64,000 bases of DNA from Phycisphaerales bacterium. GTDB taxonomy: Bacteria > Planctomycetota > Phycisphaerae > Phycisphaerales > UBA1924. Each line of letters starts with the position of its first letter. Position 1 is the stretch's first letter. Positions 53,563-63,179 of the stretch are shown one piece after another. The notes under the pieces were generated by a model that saw only the letters and a list, made by a program, of their open reading frames with translations, was not told the origin of the DNA and searched no databases. Made by a program: the position numbers and the translations under genes. The stretch spans positions 52,041 through 116,040 of the forward strand of contig JALUWX010000122.1 of assembly GCA_027019265.1 (NCBI GenBank), read 5' to 3'.

Positions 53563-54898
53563 TGGCAACGATCACGGGGATCAATACAGAGAAAGCAGCC
53601 TGACGCTCACCGGCTCGATTGCGATGGGCACAGGCGTCATGATCGGCGCGGGCATCTTCGCGCTGACGGGGCAGGTCGCCGAGCTCGCCGGCGGCTTGTT
53701 CCCGCTCGCCTTCATCGCCGCGGCCATAGTCGTCGCCTTCAGCGCCTACTCGTACATCAAGGTGTGCAACGAGTACCCGTCGGCCGGCGGCATCGCGATG
53801 ATCCTCAAGAAGGCCTACGGGCCGGGCGTGGTCACGGCGGGCTGCTCGCTGCTGATGTACTTCTCGATGGTTATCAACGAGAGCCTCGTCGCACGCACCT
53901 TCGGCACCTACACCATGCGGATCTTCGGCGAGGGATCCGACTCATGGCTCGTGCCCGCGCTGGGCGTCGGCCTCATCGTGGTCGCGTTCGTCGTCAACCT
54001 GCTCGGCAACGAGGTCATCGGCGGGCTCAGCAAGATCACCGCGGTCATCAAGATCGTCGGCATCGCGGTCTTCGCCGGCATCGGGCTCTCGGTCTCCGGT
54101 CTTTCGTTCGACACGCTGACCGGTGACAGCGCTGCCTCAGAAGCCCAAGGCGGCGTCGGTGGCTTCCTGGCCGCCGTGGCCCTCTCCATCTTGGCCTACA
54201 AGGGCTTCACGACGATCACCAACAGCGGCGACGAGATCAAGGACCCCAAGAAGAACGTCGGCCGCTCGATCATCTTCAGCCTCTTGATCTGCACGGGGCT
54301 CTACGTCCTCGTCACGCTGGCCGTCGCCGGCAACCTGAGCGTCAACGAGATCATCGCGGCGCGAGACTCCTCGCTCGCCGAAGCGGCCCGCCCCGCCGTC
54401 GGCCAGTGGGGTGAGTGGCTGACCATCGGCCTCGCCATCGTCGCCACGATCTCGGGCATCATCGCCAGTATGTTCGCGGTTTCGCGCATGCTCGCGATGC
54501 TCACGGACATGGACCTCGTCCCGCACCGCCACTTCGGCATGCCGGGACGAATCCAGAAGCACACGCTCGTCTACACGGCCGTCATCGCCCTCGTGCTGAC
54601 GATCTTCTTCGACCTCAGCCGCATCGCCTCGCTCGGTGCGATCTTCTACATCGTGATGGACATGGCGATCCACTGGGGCGTCTTCAAACACCTCCGATCG
54701 GAGCTCAACGCGCGGGGCTGGGTGCTCCTGACGGCATTGGTGCTCGACGCGGTTGTGCTCGGGGCGTTTCTCTATCTCAAGCTCACGACCGATCCGCTCG
54801 TCGTCGGCGTCGCCCTCGGCTCGATGGTCCTGATCTTCGGGCTTGCAGCATGGTTCCTGAGGGCGAAGTCCACCAAGACCAATGACGAGCCCACTTGA
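53549..54898 (+). CDS. APC family permease
   Basis: SIAMGTGVMIGAGIFALTGQVAELAGGLFPLAFI. Confidence 0.85.
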   Translation: MMTTDGNDHGDQYRESSLTLTGSIAMGTGVMIGAGIFALTGQVAELAGGLFPLAFIAAAIVVAFSAYSYIKVCNEYPSAGGIAMILKKAYGPGVVTAGCSLLMYFSMVINESLVARTFGTYTMRIFGEGSDSWLVPALGVGLIVVAFVVNLLGNEVIGGLSKITAVIKIVGIAVFAGIGLSVSGLSFDTLTGDSAASEAQGGVGGFLAAVALSILAYKGFTTITNSGDEIKDPKKNVGRSIIFSLLICTGLYVLVTLAVAGNLSVNEIIAARDSSLAEAARPAVGQWGEWLTIGLAIVATISGIIASMFAVSRMLAMLTDMDLVPHRHFGMPGRIQKHTLVYTAVIALVLTIFFDLSRIASLGAIFYIVMDMAIHWGVFKHLRSELNARGWVLLTALVLDAVVLGAFLYLKLTTDPLVVGVALGSMVLIFGLAAWFLRAKSTKTNDEPT

Positions 54899-54916
54899 CC
54901 TGCAACCTCGGCCTCT

Positions 54917-54933
54917 ATACCCTTAGGGGGTAT
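54917..54933. promoter_or_regulatory. CsoR-type operator candidate ATACCC-TTAGG-GGGTAT
   Basis: Inverted repeat overlapping the ATG of the csoR-like gene. Confidence 0.65.
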
Positions 54934-55240
54934 GGGTACCAAGAACTCAACAAGAGCCGCCACGAACGTCTGCGCCGAGGACCGGGCCAAGAACCTCGCC
55001 CGCCTCAAGCGGATCGAGGGGCAGGTCCGTGGCATCGCGCAGATGGTCGAACAGGACCGCTACTGCGTCGATGTCCTCACCCAGATCGCCGCCGTCCAAT
55101 CGGCCATGAGGTCGGTCGGGAAGGAGTTGCTGCGTCATCACCTCAAGCACTGCGTCGCCGACGCAGCCAAGCTCGGACAAACCGAGTTTGAAGAGGCGAG
55201 CGATGAGTTGATCGAACTGCTCTACAGGAATGCGAGGTAA
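54932..55240 (+). CDS. csoR: CsoR/FrmR family metal-sensing repressor
   Basis: [38 protein letters not shown]...HHLKHC. Confidence 0.9.
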   Translation: MGTKNSTRAATNVCAEDRAKNLARLKRIEGQVRGIAQMVEQDRYCVDVLTQIAAVQSAMRSVGKELLRHHLKHCVADAAKLGQTEFEEASDELIELLYRNAR

Positions 55241-55245
55241 AGACT

Positions 55246-56013
55246 GTGTCCACTCAGACAGTGACGATTGGAATCAATGGCATGCACTGCGGCGGCTGTG
55301 CGAGCAAGGTCAGCGCAGCGCTGCTCAAGCTCGACGGTGTAGATACCGCTGAGGTGTCACCTCAAAGCGGCACGGCCGTCATCACGGGCAGTGCAATACC
55401 CGCCGAGGACACGCTCCGCGGAGCCATCGCATCCGCGGGCGACTACACGCTGACGCGTGTGGAGAAGGCCACGCCCGATACAAGATCAGAGGCGTCGGAC
55501 CAGCAGCACCACGCCGTCGCCGAAGACCAACCGAAGGAGAGCCTCTACCCGCTCTTCTTGATCGTCGGCTTCATCACCGGCGTCACGCTGCTCGTCGCCT
55601 ACGCGACGGGCGATTGGTCGGTCGAGCCGATCATGCGGCACTTCATGGCCGGCTTCTTCATCGTCTTCTCGTTCTTCAAGCTCCTCGACCCGCCCGGCTT
55701 CGTCTCCGCCTACCGCGGCTACGACCTCGTGGCCCGCCAGATCCCGGCGTGGGGCTGGGCCTACCCGTTCGTCGAGCTCGCCCTCGGCGTCGCCTACCTA
55801 CTCGCCTGGGCACCGATCGTCACCAACTCGGTCACACTGGTACTCATGCTCGTAGGCGCAGCCGGCGTGCTCAAGGCACTCCTCGACAAGCGAGCCATCC
55901 GCTGCGCCTGCCTCGGGACGGCCCTCAACCTCCCGATGACCAAGGTCACACTCGTCGAGGATCTGACCATGGCAGCCATGGCCGCAGCGATGCTCGGCGT
56001 GATCATGGCGTGA
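55246..56013 (+). CDS. HMA domain fused to MauE/DoxX-like membrane domain
   Basis: GINGMHCGGCASKVSAALLKLDGV; C-terminal membrane region with IRCACLGTALNLPMTKVTLVED; GTG start. Confidence 0.8.
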   Translation: MSTQTVTIGINGMHCGGCASKVSAALLKLDGVDTAEVSPQSGTAVITGSAIPAEDTLRGAIASAGDYTLTRVEKATPDTRSEASDQQHHAVAEDQPKESLYPLFLIVGFITGVTLLVAYATGDWSVEPIMRHFMAGFFIVFSFFKLLDPPGFVSAYRGYDLVARQIPAWGWAYPFVELALGVAYLLAWAPIVTNSVTLVLMLVGAAGVLKALLDKRAIRCACLGTALNLPMTKVTLVEDLTMAAMAAAMLGVIMA

Positions 56014-56115
56014 ACTAGAATGTGACTAATAGGGATCGGCGTTTCAACAGAAGCTCTGCGATACTGCCGGATCATCGCAGAACGGTTCGAGTCGCAATTG
56101 ACGCTAAAACGAATG

Positions 56116-56964
56116 TCAGCCTTGACCTGATGCAGCGGCAACCCAGGCCGGCAGCAGGTGACCGGCGACGATCGGGCGTGCCTCGCGACGAAGCCGCCAA
56201 GTTTGCCCGGTCCGCCGTTCCATAAGCCCGGCTCGATCGAGCAGCCCGGTGATCAGCTTCCAGCCCGGCCGACCCTCGGGCGTGACTTTACACGGGTGGC
56301 CCCAATGCAGCCGGGCGAAGTGCCGGTCCGAGATGACCCAAGTCCACCGACTCTCGCGAAGCGTAACGAGCAGGGCGAGGTCGAATGCCAACGCGATGGC
56401 CGGCTCACGCTCAGCAGGATCCCATCGACGATCGATCGCACCACGCACGTACGTCGGTGCGATGTCCTCGTGGAACACGCTTACCTTGTCGAGGATGATC
56501 AGCGGCGGCCGAAACAGCCTGTCGTCGAGAATGCTGACGCCGGGGTCGAACACTTCGGCAATGCCCTCTGCATCGAGCATCGCCATGAACTTGGCAGCCT
56601 CATCCTCGGTGATCCCTTGGACCGGTGTGTGCTTCCGACGGCTCGGCACCACTCTGTTCCGCCGAGGCCTCGGCTTGGTCTTCGGTGGTTTCCGTTGCGG
56701 CGGCTGAGGGTCGCCCATGAGCCTGACGAGCCGCTCGCACGCACCATGACTGTTCAGGATCAGTTGCTGCACCTTGATGTGACGCTGCCTCCAGAGCGAC
56801 GCCCGCTTGGCAAGCTCGGCCCGGAAGGTCGGACCGCCACTGTCCCAAAGATCGATGAACCGACCGGCGACCGCCCCGTGTGCGTCCACCGTGGTCTGGA
56901 CGAGCAGGGCATCGATGCTCACGAGCCAGGTCCGCTCGATGTCGGTGAGTTCGCCATCCGCCAT
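56116..56964 (-). CDS. Hypothetical protein
   Basis: Long ORF with coherent composition; no confident family. Confidence 0.5.
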   Translation of the reverse strand: MADGELTDIERTWLVSIDALLVQTTVDAHGAVAGRFIDLWDSGGPTFRAELAKRASLWRQRHIKVQQLILNSHGACERLVRLMGDPQPPQRKPPKTKPRPRRNRVVPSRRKHTPVQGITEDEAAKFMAMLDAEGIAEVFDPGVSILDDRLFRPPLIILDKVSVFHEDIAPTYVRGAIDRRWDPAEREPAIALAFDLALLVTLRESRWTWVISDRHFARLHWGHPCKVTPEGRPGWKLITGLLDRAGLMERRTGQTWRLRREARPIVAGHLLPAWVAAASGQG

Positions 56965-57084
56965 GGGTGCCTCCGGTGTTCGACGGCTCCGCCGTCGACG
57001 AAATTTTTTTCTGAAGGCCGCCCCGGGCCGTTGAGCCGAGGGCGGCGAAGTCATCGAAGGATCCGGAAGAACTGGCCGAGATCC

Positions 57085-59040
57085 TCAGGCGGCATTGCGT
57101 CGGCGATGGCAGCCACTGCAGCCCATCGGCTTCCACGGATCCCAGCACGATCCTCGGCACCCCTTCGGCAGATGAACCGACAGCGTGCCCAAGCAGACTG
57201 GCTGCCATTTGTTTGTCCGCCGAGTAGGCTCGGACCCCCGACTCTTCGCGGGACAAACATCGAGCCGTGACAGCATGTTGGCGGGCACCGCGAAGCACAC
57301 CTTGACCGTGCGGGCCTCCACGTCGGCAATCGCCGACTCGATCAGGACTTCACACACGTGGCGGAGCGATGCGTCACGCTCTACGTGCAGTTCGTCCAAG
57401 AGCTGGTGAAGGTCCGCCAGGATTCCGTCGGCCATGCGTTCGATCTCCGCCTCTGTCAGTTGAGGCCCGGCATCGATCTCGACGAGACGATCATCGATGG
57501 CCACCTTCCGCTCACCCAAAGCGTCAAGCTTTGAGCGGACCGTGTCGGCGAAGGGACCCTCCACCGCTTCGTACAGGGCTGCGGCTTTCACTTTGAGTGC
57601 CTCACGCTCCTTGTGGAGCCGCTCAATCTCTCGCGGATCACCGCGTCGTGCCTGATCCTGTGACCGGATCTCTTCGACGAGCATTGGCCGCAGGTCTTCG
57701 ATGCCGCAGAGGATCGCCTCGATGTGATTCAGCACCTCGCGGTCCAGCGGCCGCATAGGGATGAGCTTGTTGGCGTAGGTGGTCTTTGAGCTCGGTGCCG
57801 AGTTGCCCCGTGCCAAGCGGTAGTACTCGTGTTTGCCCTTCGACGCGGTCGTGCCTCGCATGTCCTCGCCGGTATTGCTCTCCTTGAGGATGCCGGACAA
57901 CAGACACTTCCAACCGACGCTCGTCCGCTTCGAGCCCGGCTTCGTCGGCTCATTCGGCAATCGCTTCCCCCCAGCCCGTTTGTCTAAATGCTTTTGTTGA
58001 AACTCGATCGCTCTGGCGCGCACGTCCTCAGGTAGGTAGTTCGCCAGTTCCTCGCACTCGACGCGGTACCAGTCCTCTCGCGGGCGGATCTGCCGCACCA
58101 CGTGACCCTGCTTCCCGGTCACTTTCAGCGGACTGCTTGAGCACTGCATGGCGTAGACGCCTTTCGAATACATGCTGGCGTAGCCGTACCCGACGAAGGC
58201 CGTCGTCTTCAAGAGTGACAGCACCGTAGAACTGCACCACCCCTCGCCGTTCGGAGCAGGGATCCCGTCGTCGTTGAGAGTGCGGGCGATCGCATGGCCG
58301 CCCTTTCGCGACAGAAAGTGCAGGCGATAGATCCGACGCACCACCTCCACGCGATCGTCCGCCCCGGGGACCAGCACAACGCGTTCGTGCTTCTCCTTCT
58401 TGAACCGATCGCCGGGTCCGTACCGGTGGAGTTCGTCGCCGGTGGCGGGATCCAGCTTGACCCGCACCCGGTGGCCGAGGTCCCGCATCAGATACAACGG
58501 CCGGCCTTCGCTGTTCAAGTACAGACGGTCGATCCCGTACGGCGGACGGGTGCAGTAGGTACGACGTCCATCTTCCAACGACTGACGCGAGCCGCTCGCA
58601 GAGTTGAACGCGTTGCTACGGGCAAACTGCTGATCCTGGCTCGACTGCAGCATCCTGAACGCCGGCGTCAGTTCGTGGTCGACCCCACCCGCCCTGATGT
58701 CGATCAGGATGATCTCCGCTTCTTCGAGCATCGTCATCAGCTTGCCGCAGTGGTAGGTGCCGGAGCGGGTGAATCGGCTGATGTCACGGACGATGATTGC
58801 GTCGATCGGTTCACCACCGAGCTTCCGGTCGATGATCGCCTGGACGGCTGCTTCCGAATTGGTTCGGATACTCGCCGAAACGCCGGGCATGAGGTGCGGA
58901 TCCAGAAGGACGATGCCCTCACGCTCCGCGTACGGCTCGATCTCACCCATCTGTGCGGGCAGCGAAGTATCCGCCTGCCATTCGGTACTGGTGCGGAGCC
59001 AAGGCACGGCCCGCAATCCTTTGTATGGAGACTCAATCAT
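57085..59040 (-). CDS. Large serine recombinase family protein
   Basis: LRTSTEWQADTSLPAQ; DAIIVRDISRFTRSG; GHAIARTLNDDGIPAPNGEGWCSSTVLSLLKTTAFVGYG. Confidence 0.88.
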   Translation of the reverse strand: MIESPYKGLRAVPWLRTSTEWQADTSLPAQMGEIEPYAEREGIVLLDPHLMPGVSASIRTNSEAAVQAIIDRKLGGEPIDAIIVRDISRFTRSGTYHCGKLMTMLEEAEIILIDIRAGGVDHELTPAFRMLQSSQDQQFARSNAFNSASGSRQSLEDGRRTYCTRPPYGIDRLYLNSEGRPLYLMRDLGHRVRVKLDPATGDELHRYGPGDRFKKEKHERVVLVPGADDRVEVVRRIYRLHFLSRKGGHAIARTLNDDGIPAPNGEGWCSSTVLSLLKTTAFVGYGYASMYSKGVYAMQCSSSPLKVTGKQGHVVRQIRPREDWYRVECEELANYLPEDVRARAIEFQQKHLDKRAGGKRLPNEPTKPGSKRTSVGWKCLLSGILKESNTGEDMRGTTASKGKHEYYRLARGNSAPSSKTTYANKLIPMRPLDREVLNHIEAILCGIEDLRPMLVEEIRSQDQARRGDPREIERLHKEREALKVKAAALYEAVEGPFADTVRSKLDALGERKVAIDDRLVEIDAGPQLTEAEIERMADGILADLHQLLDELHVERDASLRHVCEVLIESAIADVEARTVKVCFAVPANMLSRLDVCPAKSRGSEPTRRTNKWQPVCLGTLSVHLPKGCRGSCWDPWKPMGCSGCHRRRNAA

Positions 59041-59266
59041 GATTCTCCTCCTCTGTGGAGCTCATCCGCCTGCGGACCATCTCGCGGAGCAAGAGGCGAA
59101 CGGCTGTCGTGGTTGAAGTGACTTCCTCCTCAGTCTGCGGCCGGTACTCGACCGAAACCTGAACCTGCCGCGGCGGACGACCCCGACGACGAGATACGAT
59201 CTCGCCGCTCTGGTCGCCGCCGGATTGCGGCAGGTGTGGTTCGCCCTTCTCATTTCCACGAGTCAT
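59033..59266 (-). CDS. Small hypothetical protein coupled to recombinase
   Basis: 8-bp overlap with recombinase start; basic N-terminal region. Confidence 0.5.
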   Translation of the reverse strand: MTRGNEKGEPHLPQSGGDQSGEIVSRRRGRPPRQVQVSVEYRPQTEEEVTSTTTAVRLLLREMVRRRMSSTEEENHD

Positions 59267-59335
59267 GCCACGACTCCTCCCTCTCGCGTCAGATTTTGGT
59301 GGTGATGGGCGCGACCGATCCGATTTGCAGGTTTC

Positions 59336-59749
59336 TCAGCTTCCGCGCTCATTCACGCGTGTCTGCCAAGGCTTGGTGTCCATGGGAACAATCGGCACCA
59401 CGGCCATCCGCTGCCCGTGCCCGTGTGTACCGCGCGCTTCATCCGCCGCTTCGCGGAAGCCGTCACCAAACTCGCGCGCATACTCGTGCTCAATGGTGTC
59501 GAGCATGCCGTAGAGAGTGCCCATGAGTACCGCGATGTCGCCGCTCGTCATGCCCTTGTCGAGCGTCTGGATCCGGATCCCACGCGGGTCCGCGTGCTCG
59601 CAGTCCGGCGTGCTCACCGGGTCCGGCGCGCTCGCCGCGATGAGCAGCGTGCGCGACAACTCCGCCGTTGCCGTCTCGCAGTTGCTCGCGAGCAGTCTGA
59701 TCTTCCTTGCCATCCCATCCGGGCCGTTGAATGTGTGCGCCGTCGTCAT
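59336..59749 (-). CDS. Hypothetical protein
   Basis: ORF in island right-end module. Confidence 0.45.
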   Translation of the reverse strand: MTTAHTFNGPDGMARKIRLLASNCETATAELSRTLLIAASAPDPVSTPDCEHADPRGIRIQTLDKGMTSGDIAVLMGTLYGMLDTIEHEYAREFGDGFREAADEARGTHGHGQRMAVVPIVPMDTKPWQTRVNERGS

Positions 59750-59832
59750 CGCCGTATCTCTCTATAAAGGACCGAACCACCAAACCCGCCGCGAGGCGTT
59801 GGCCCCGCGACGAGCCTCTCTCCCCTTCTCCG

Positions 59833-60192
59833 TCATCCGCCGCAGTCATCACACAGGTCGAGACCCGCCGCGTCGAGCATCTCCCGCCGTGCCTTGTTGA
59901 CGAGCCCGCGGAAGGGCTGCTCGCCCATCTCCGCGCCCGCAGCCATCTGCGACAACACCATGAGCACCGCCACATCGAGCTGCGCGAGCAGCAGCGCGAC
60001 CTCGGCCTCATTGAGCATCCCGACCGCGCCTGCGACCAATGCCTCCGGCCGCGCCGCGGGGATCGGGCCATCCCGATTCTCGCCTAGCGTTGCCGCCACC
60101 GCGAGCATGCACCCGTGCTCCCTTGCCCATGAGAGCAGCCCGTCTGCCGCCGCCGTGATCTCGTCCGCCGTGTGGGTGTTGTCGTTCGCCAT
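59833..60192 (-). CDS. Hypothetical protein (C-terminal CDDCGG)
   Basis: MANDNTHTADEITAAADGLLSWAREH... Confidence 0.5.
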   Translation of the reverse strand: MANDNTHTADEITAAADGLLSWAREHGCMLAVAATLGENRDGPIPAARPEALVAGAVGMLNEAEVALLLAQLDVAVLMVLSQMAAGAEMGEQPFRGLVNKARREMLDAAGLDLCDDCGG

Positions 60193-60404
60193 CCGATGCT
60201 CCGTTTGTGTACGCCAATGAGGCAATACGGCGTACATAGCAGCGCATTGGAGCGAAGGCAAGGATCCGTTCGTGGCGAACTTGACAATTTCGAGACGAAA
60301 TCGGAGTTGCGTCAGGATCCAGCCCAAACCGCCATGGATCCTGACGTAAATCGCCGAATCTCGGGTACGCGTGCATGCACGCCAACACGCAGATCCGGCG
60401 TACC

Positions 60405-60980
60405 ATGTTCCTCATGCCACGAGCAGGTACTTCAAATCAGTCATGGGGTGATGTGCTTGATGAGGTACGCAAACTCGCGTCGCGCACGGGTACGGGCCGC
60501 ACGAAACTACTCCGCAAGCTCGACGAACTTGACCTCGCGATGACCAGTGAGATCGACACCCTGGACGACGCGCGCCGCCGGCGGATCGTCGGCCCCCGTG
60601 CCCGAGTGCGGGCCGCTACCTACACCGTCGAAGAGTCCCTTCGCGGCCCCGCCCTCGTCGAGATCCGCCCCGGCGCGTCGGCGAGGCCGTACAAGGTGCC
60701 GCTGCCGCACTACCGGGCCGTGGCCGCCGCCGTCGCGGCCACCCCCGAGCCGCAGCTCTTTGCCGTCATCAAGGCCGCCGCGAGCCGGCGGCTCGGTGAG
60801 GAGCTACCCGACTACACCGCTCGCGTCTCGCTGCGGCTGTGGTCCACCGCCGACCTCGTGCAGCACGAGGGTGCTCGATTCACCCGCATCGGGACGAAGA
60901 CCGAGTTCACGCGAGCGACCCGGGAGACGTGGGCGCGGTTGGAACATGAGCCGTTCCAAGTGGTAGCCGCTCAGTCTTGA
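60405..60980 (+). CDS. Hypothetical, paralogue of 63278 CDS (putative DNA-binding)
   Basis: ELPDYTARVSLRLWSTADLVQHEGARFT...; start chosen downstream of inverted repeat. Confidence 0.55.
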   Translation: MFLMPRAGTSNQSWGDVLDEVRKLASRTGTGRTKLLRKLDELDLAMTSEIDTLDDARRRRIVGPRARVRAATYTVEESLRGPALVEIRPGASARPYKVPLPHYRAVAAAVAATPEPQLFAVIKAAASRRLGEELPDYTARVSLRLWSTADLVQHEGARFTRIGTKTEFTRATRETWARLEHEPFQVVAAQS

Positions 60981-62131
60981 TCGGGCTCACTCGGCGGGAG
61001 CTGAATGGCCTCGATCGCCTTGACGGCGTCAGCGTCATACACCGTGAAGTACAGGTCAAGGATCTTGCTCGATCCGTGTCCCATCAATCGCAACGCGTAA
61101 CCGTAGGGCTGGTTCTCTCTCGCAAGCCGCGACGCGAACGCGTGCCTGAAGGTATGTGTCTTGTACTGCGTCGGGTTTGTGAACCCGCACTTTGCACACA
61201 ACGCCTTCACCTGATCCAACAATCGCGTGTCGACGATCTTGCCATTGCCCTTGGGGTATCGCTTGGACGGCCGAGAGTGGAACACCCGATCGTCGATCCG
61301 CGGCATCGACTCCAGGTACGGCCGGAGCTCGGAGTGGATCGGAATCCGACGCGACTTCCCCGACTTGGTGTTGCCGTCAGAACCACCATGCCGGATATCG
61401 AGCGTGCCGTGGCCCTCGGCGTCAAAGTGAACATCTTCCCAGAGCAGATCCCGCATCTCACCGACGCGACAACCGGTGTAGGCGAGGAACACAATGATCG
61501 GCCGGAGATAGTCGTCGGCATTGTCGATCATCTTCCGGACCTGCGCAGGCGTGAAGCACGGCTGCTTCTTCGATGCCGGCTTCTTTAGTTTCAGCGTGCG
61601 GATCGGATTTTTCTGGATGATCTCCGCGTGCTCGCACGACCACTTGAAGAGCTGCTGGACAATCACCATGCGGTCGTAGACCGTCTTCTTGGCCAAGTGG
61701 TTCATCGTCTTCACGAACGCCCAGAACTCGACCTGGCCGAACCGTGCGAGGTAGACAATGGACCGGTCTTTGCAGAACTCTGTAAGCTTCCCGAGCGTGT
61801 ACTCGTATGCCGCCATGGTCCTCGGCTTGAGCCGTCGTGCTCGGCAGGTATCGAGGTAGAGCTGCACCACCTCATCGACGGTGTATTCCTTGGGGGCTTC
61901 GAGGCGTTCACCGTTGCAGATCTTGTCGTGCAGAGCATGGGCCGCGTTGATCGCGGCCGCCTTGTTCTTGGTCTTCAGGCTGCGGCGTTGCTGCTTGTTG
62001 CCGAGGCTCCACTCCGCGTAGTAGGTCTTGGTGCGTGCTGGCGTGCCGTCCTTCTTCCGGTACGACTTGTGCCCCACATGGATGACGGGGTTGCTCGTGC
62101 CCTCGACCGCGAACCGGTTGACCAGCGTCAC
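60971..62131 (-). CDS. int: Tyrosine recombinase/integrase
   Basis: AYTGCRVGEMRDLLWEDV; HTFRHAFASRLARENQPYGYALRLMGHGSSKILDLYFTV; GTG start overlapping upstream stop. Confidence 0.93.
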   Translation of the reverse strand: MTLVNRFAVEGTSNPVIHVGHKSYRKKDGTPARTKTYYAEWSLGNKQQRRSLKTKNKAAAINAAHALHDKICNGERLEAPKEYTVDEVVQLYLDTCRARRLKPRTMAAYEYTLGKLTEFCKDRSIVYLARFGQVEFWAFVKTMNHLAKKTVYDRMVIVQQLFKWSCEHAEIIQKNPIRTLKLKKPASKKQPCFTPAQVRKMIDNADDYLRPIIVFLAYTGCRVGEMRDLLWEDVHFDAEGHGTLDIRHGGSDGNTKSGKSRRIPIHSELRPYLESMPRIDDRVFHSRPSKRYPKGNGKIVDTRLLDQVKALCAKCGFTNPTQYKTHTFRHAFASRLARENQPYGYALRLMGHGSSKILDLYFTVYDADAVKAIEAIQLPPSEPDQD

Positions 62132-62316
62132 CCGTGCTCCTTCATGAGCTCTTGGATGAATCGATCGCGGAGGAACAGCAGGGGCTTGCCGGGTTTGGCC
62201 GACTTCGGGAACCGCCCCTCCGACACAAGCCTCTTGACGGTGAACGGTGATCGCCGGGCGACCTTCGCAGCCTCGTCGAGCGTGATGATCGGCGGCAGCT
62301 CGTACTCCTCCGCCAT
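62128..62316 (-). CDS. Excisionase-like helix-turn-helix protein
   Basis: ITLDEAAKVARRSPFTVKRLVSEGRFPKSAKPGKPLLFLRDRFIQEL; 4-bp overlap with integrase. Confidence 0.8.
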   Translation of the reverse strand: MAEEYELPPIITLDEAAKVARRSPFTVKRLVSEGRFPKSAKPGKPLLFLRDRFIQELMKEHG

Positions 62317-62486
62317 CGCCCGTGCTTCGTGCAAGGGGATGTTCAGGCCGATGAGCCGACGCGGGCTCGGGGCGGTGGAGACCGGCCGCGGCACGCGGAC
62401 GATGAGCCCACGGACGAGGCCGGCACGGCGAAGAAGAAGCCAGACGGCACGGGCCAAACGAACGTGGCTGTTCGAGAACGAAAGCA

Positions 62487-63179
62487 TCAGAGAATCCCCC
62501 GAAGCTCGATCTCACGCACGCTCTTCGCGATCTCGGCACCGTCTCCGGCGAGCCATGCAGACCCGCCCTCGGTGATGCGGTAGTCGAGGACGAAGTTGGT
62601 GTTCGGGCTGGGCGGTACGAGCAAACCGCTCTCAACGGCCAACGCCGCACCCACGTCCACCTCGACCTTCCAGTACATCTCCGAGTCATGGCGTCGATGC
62701 GGGTCCGCGATCGGCCGAGAGGTGAGGTCGTGGAACCACCAGATGTCCTTGCCGGTCTGCAGGAACTCCATCAAGGAAGCCACCGGCCGCCAAACCCGGC
62801 CCGACGTTTCCCCGCGATTCTCGGGTGCGAGATTTGCGTGCAGTTTGAAGAGATGGAGCACGAATGCCATCTCGTGGTGCCATGACCCATACACCTGATC
62901 CGCATCGAGCCCGAGCAGTTGCAGGGCCGGGGCGTTGATGCGGATCTCGTGCGGTTGGCCCGCCTGCGTCAAGCCCGTGAGCAGGCCGATGTCGAGTGCA
63001 TAATCGAGCACGGCGGACGAGGCGATGCTCTGGTAACCCGGGAGGTGGCGGTCGACGGCCTTCGCGTCCGAGGCTGAGACGTAACCCTCCGTCGCCCGCG
63101 TCACCATGTAGTCGAGCACCATGACGAGGTGAGCCCCGGCGACGGGGTGGATCTTTGTCGATGACAGGGGTTGCGGCAT
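62487..63179 (-). CDS. Hypothetical protein of integrase module
   Basis: ORF co-oriented upstream of excisionase. Confidence 0.55.
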   Translation of the reverse strand: MPQPLSSTKIHPVAGAHLVMVLDYMVTRATEGYVSASDAKAVDRHLPGYQSIASSAVLDYALDIGLLTGLTQAGQPHEIRINAPALQLLGLDADQVYGSWHHEMAFVLHLFKLHANLAPENRGETSGRVWRPVASLMEFLQTGKDIWWFHDLTSRPIADPHRRHDSEMYWKVEVDVGAALAVESGLLVPPSPNTNFVLDYRITEGGSAWLAGDGAEIAKSVREIELRGIL

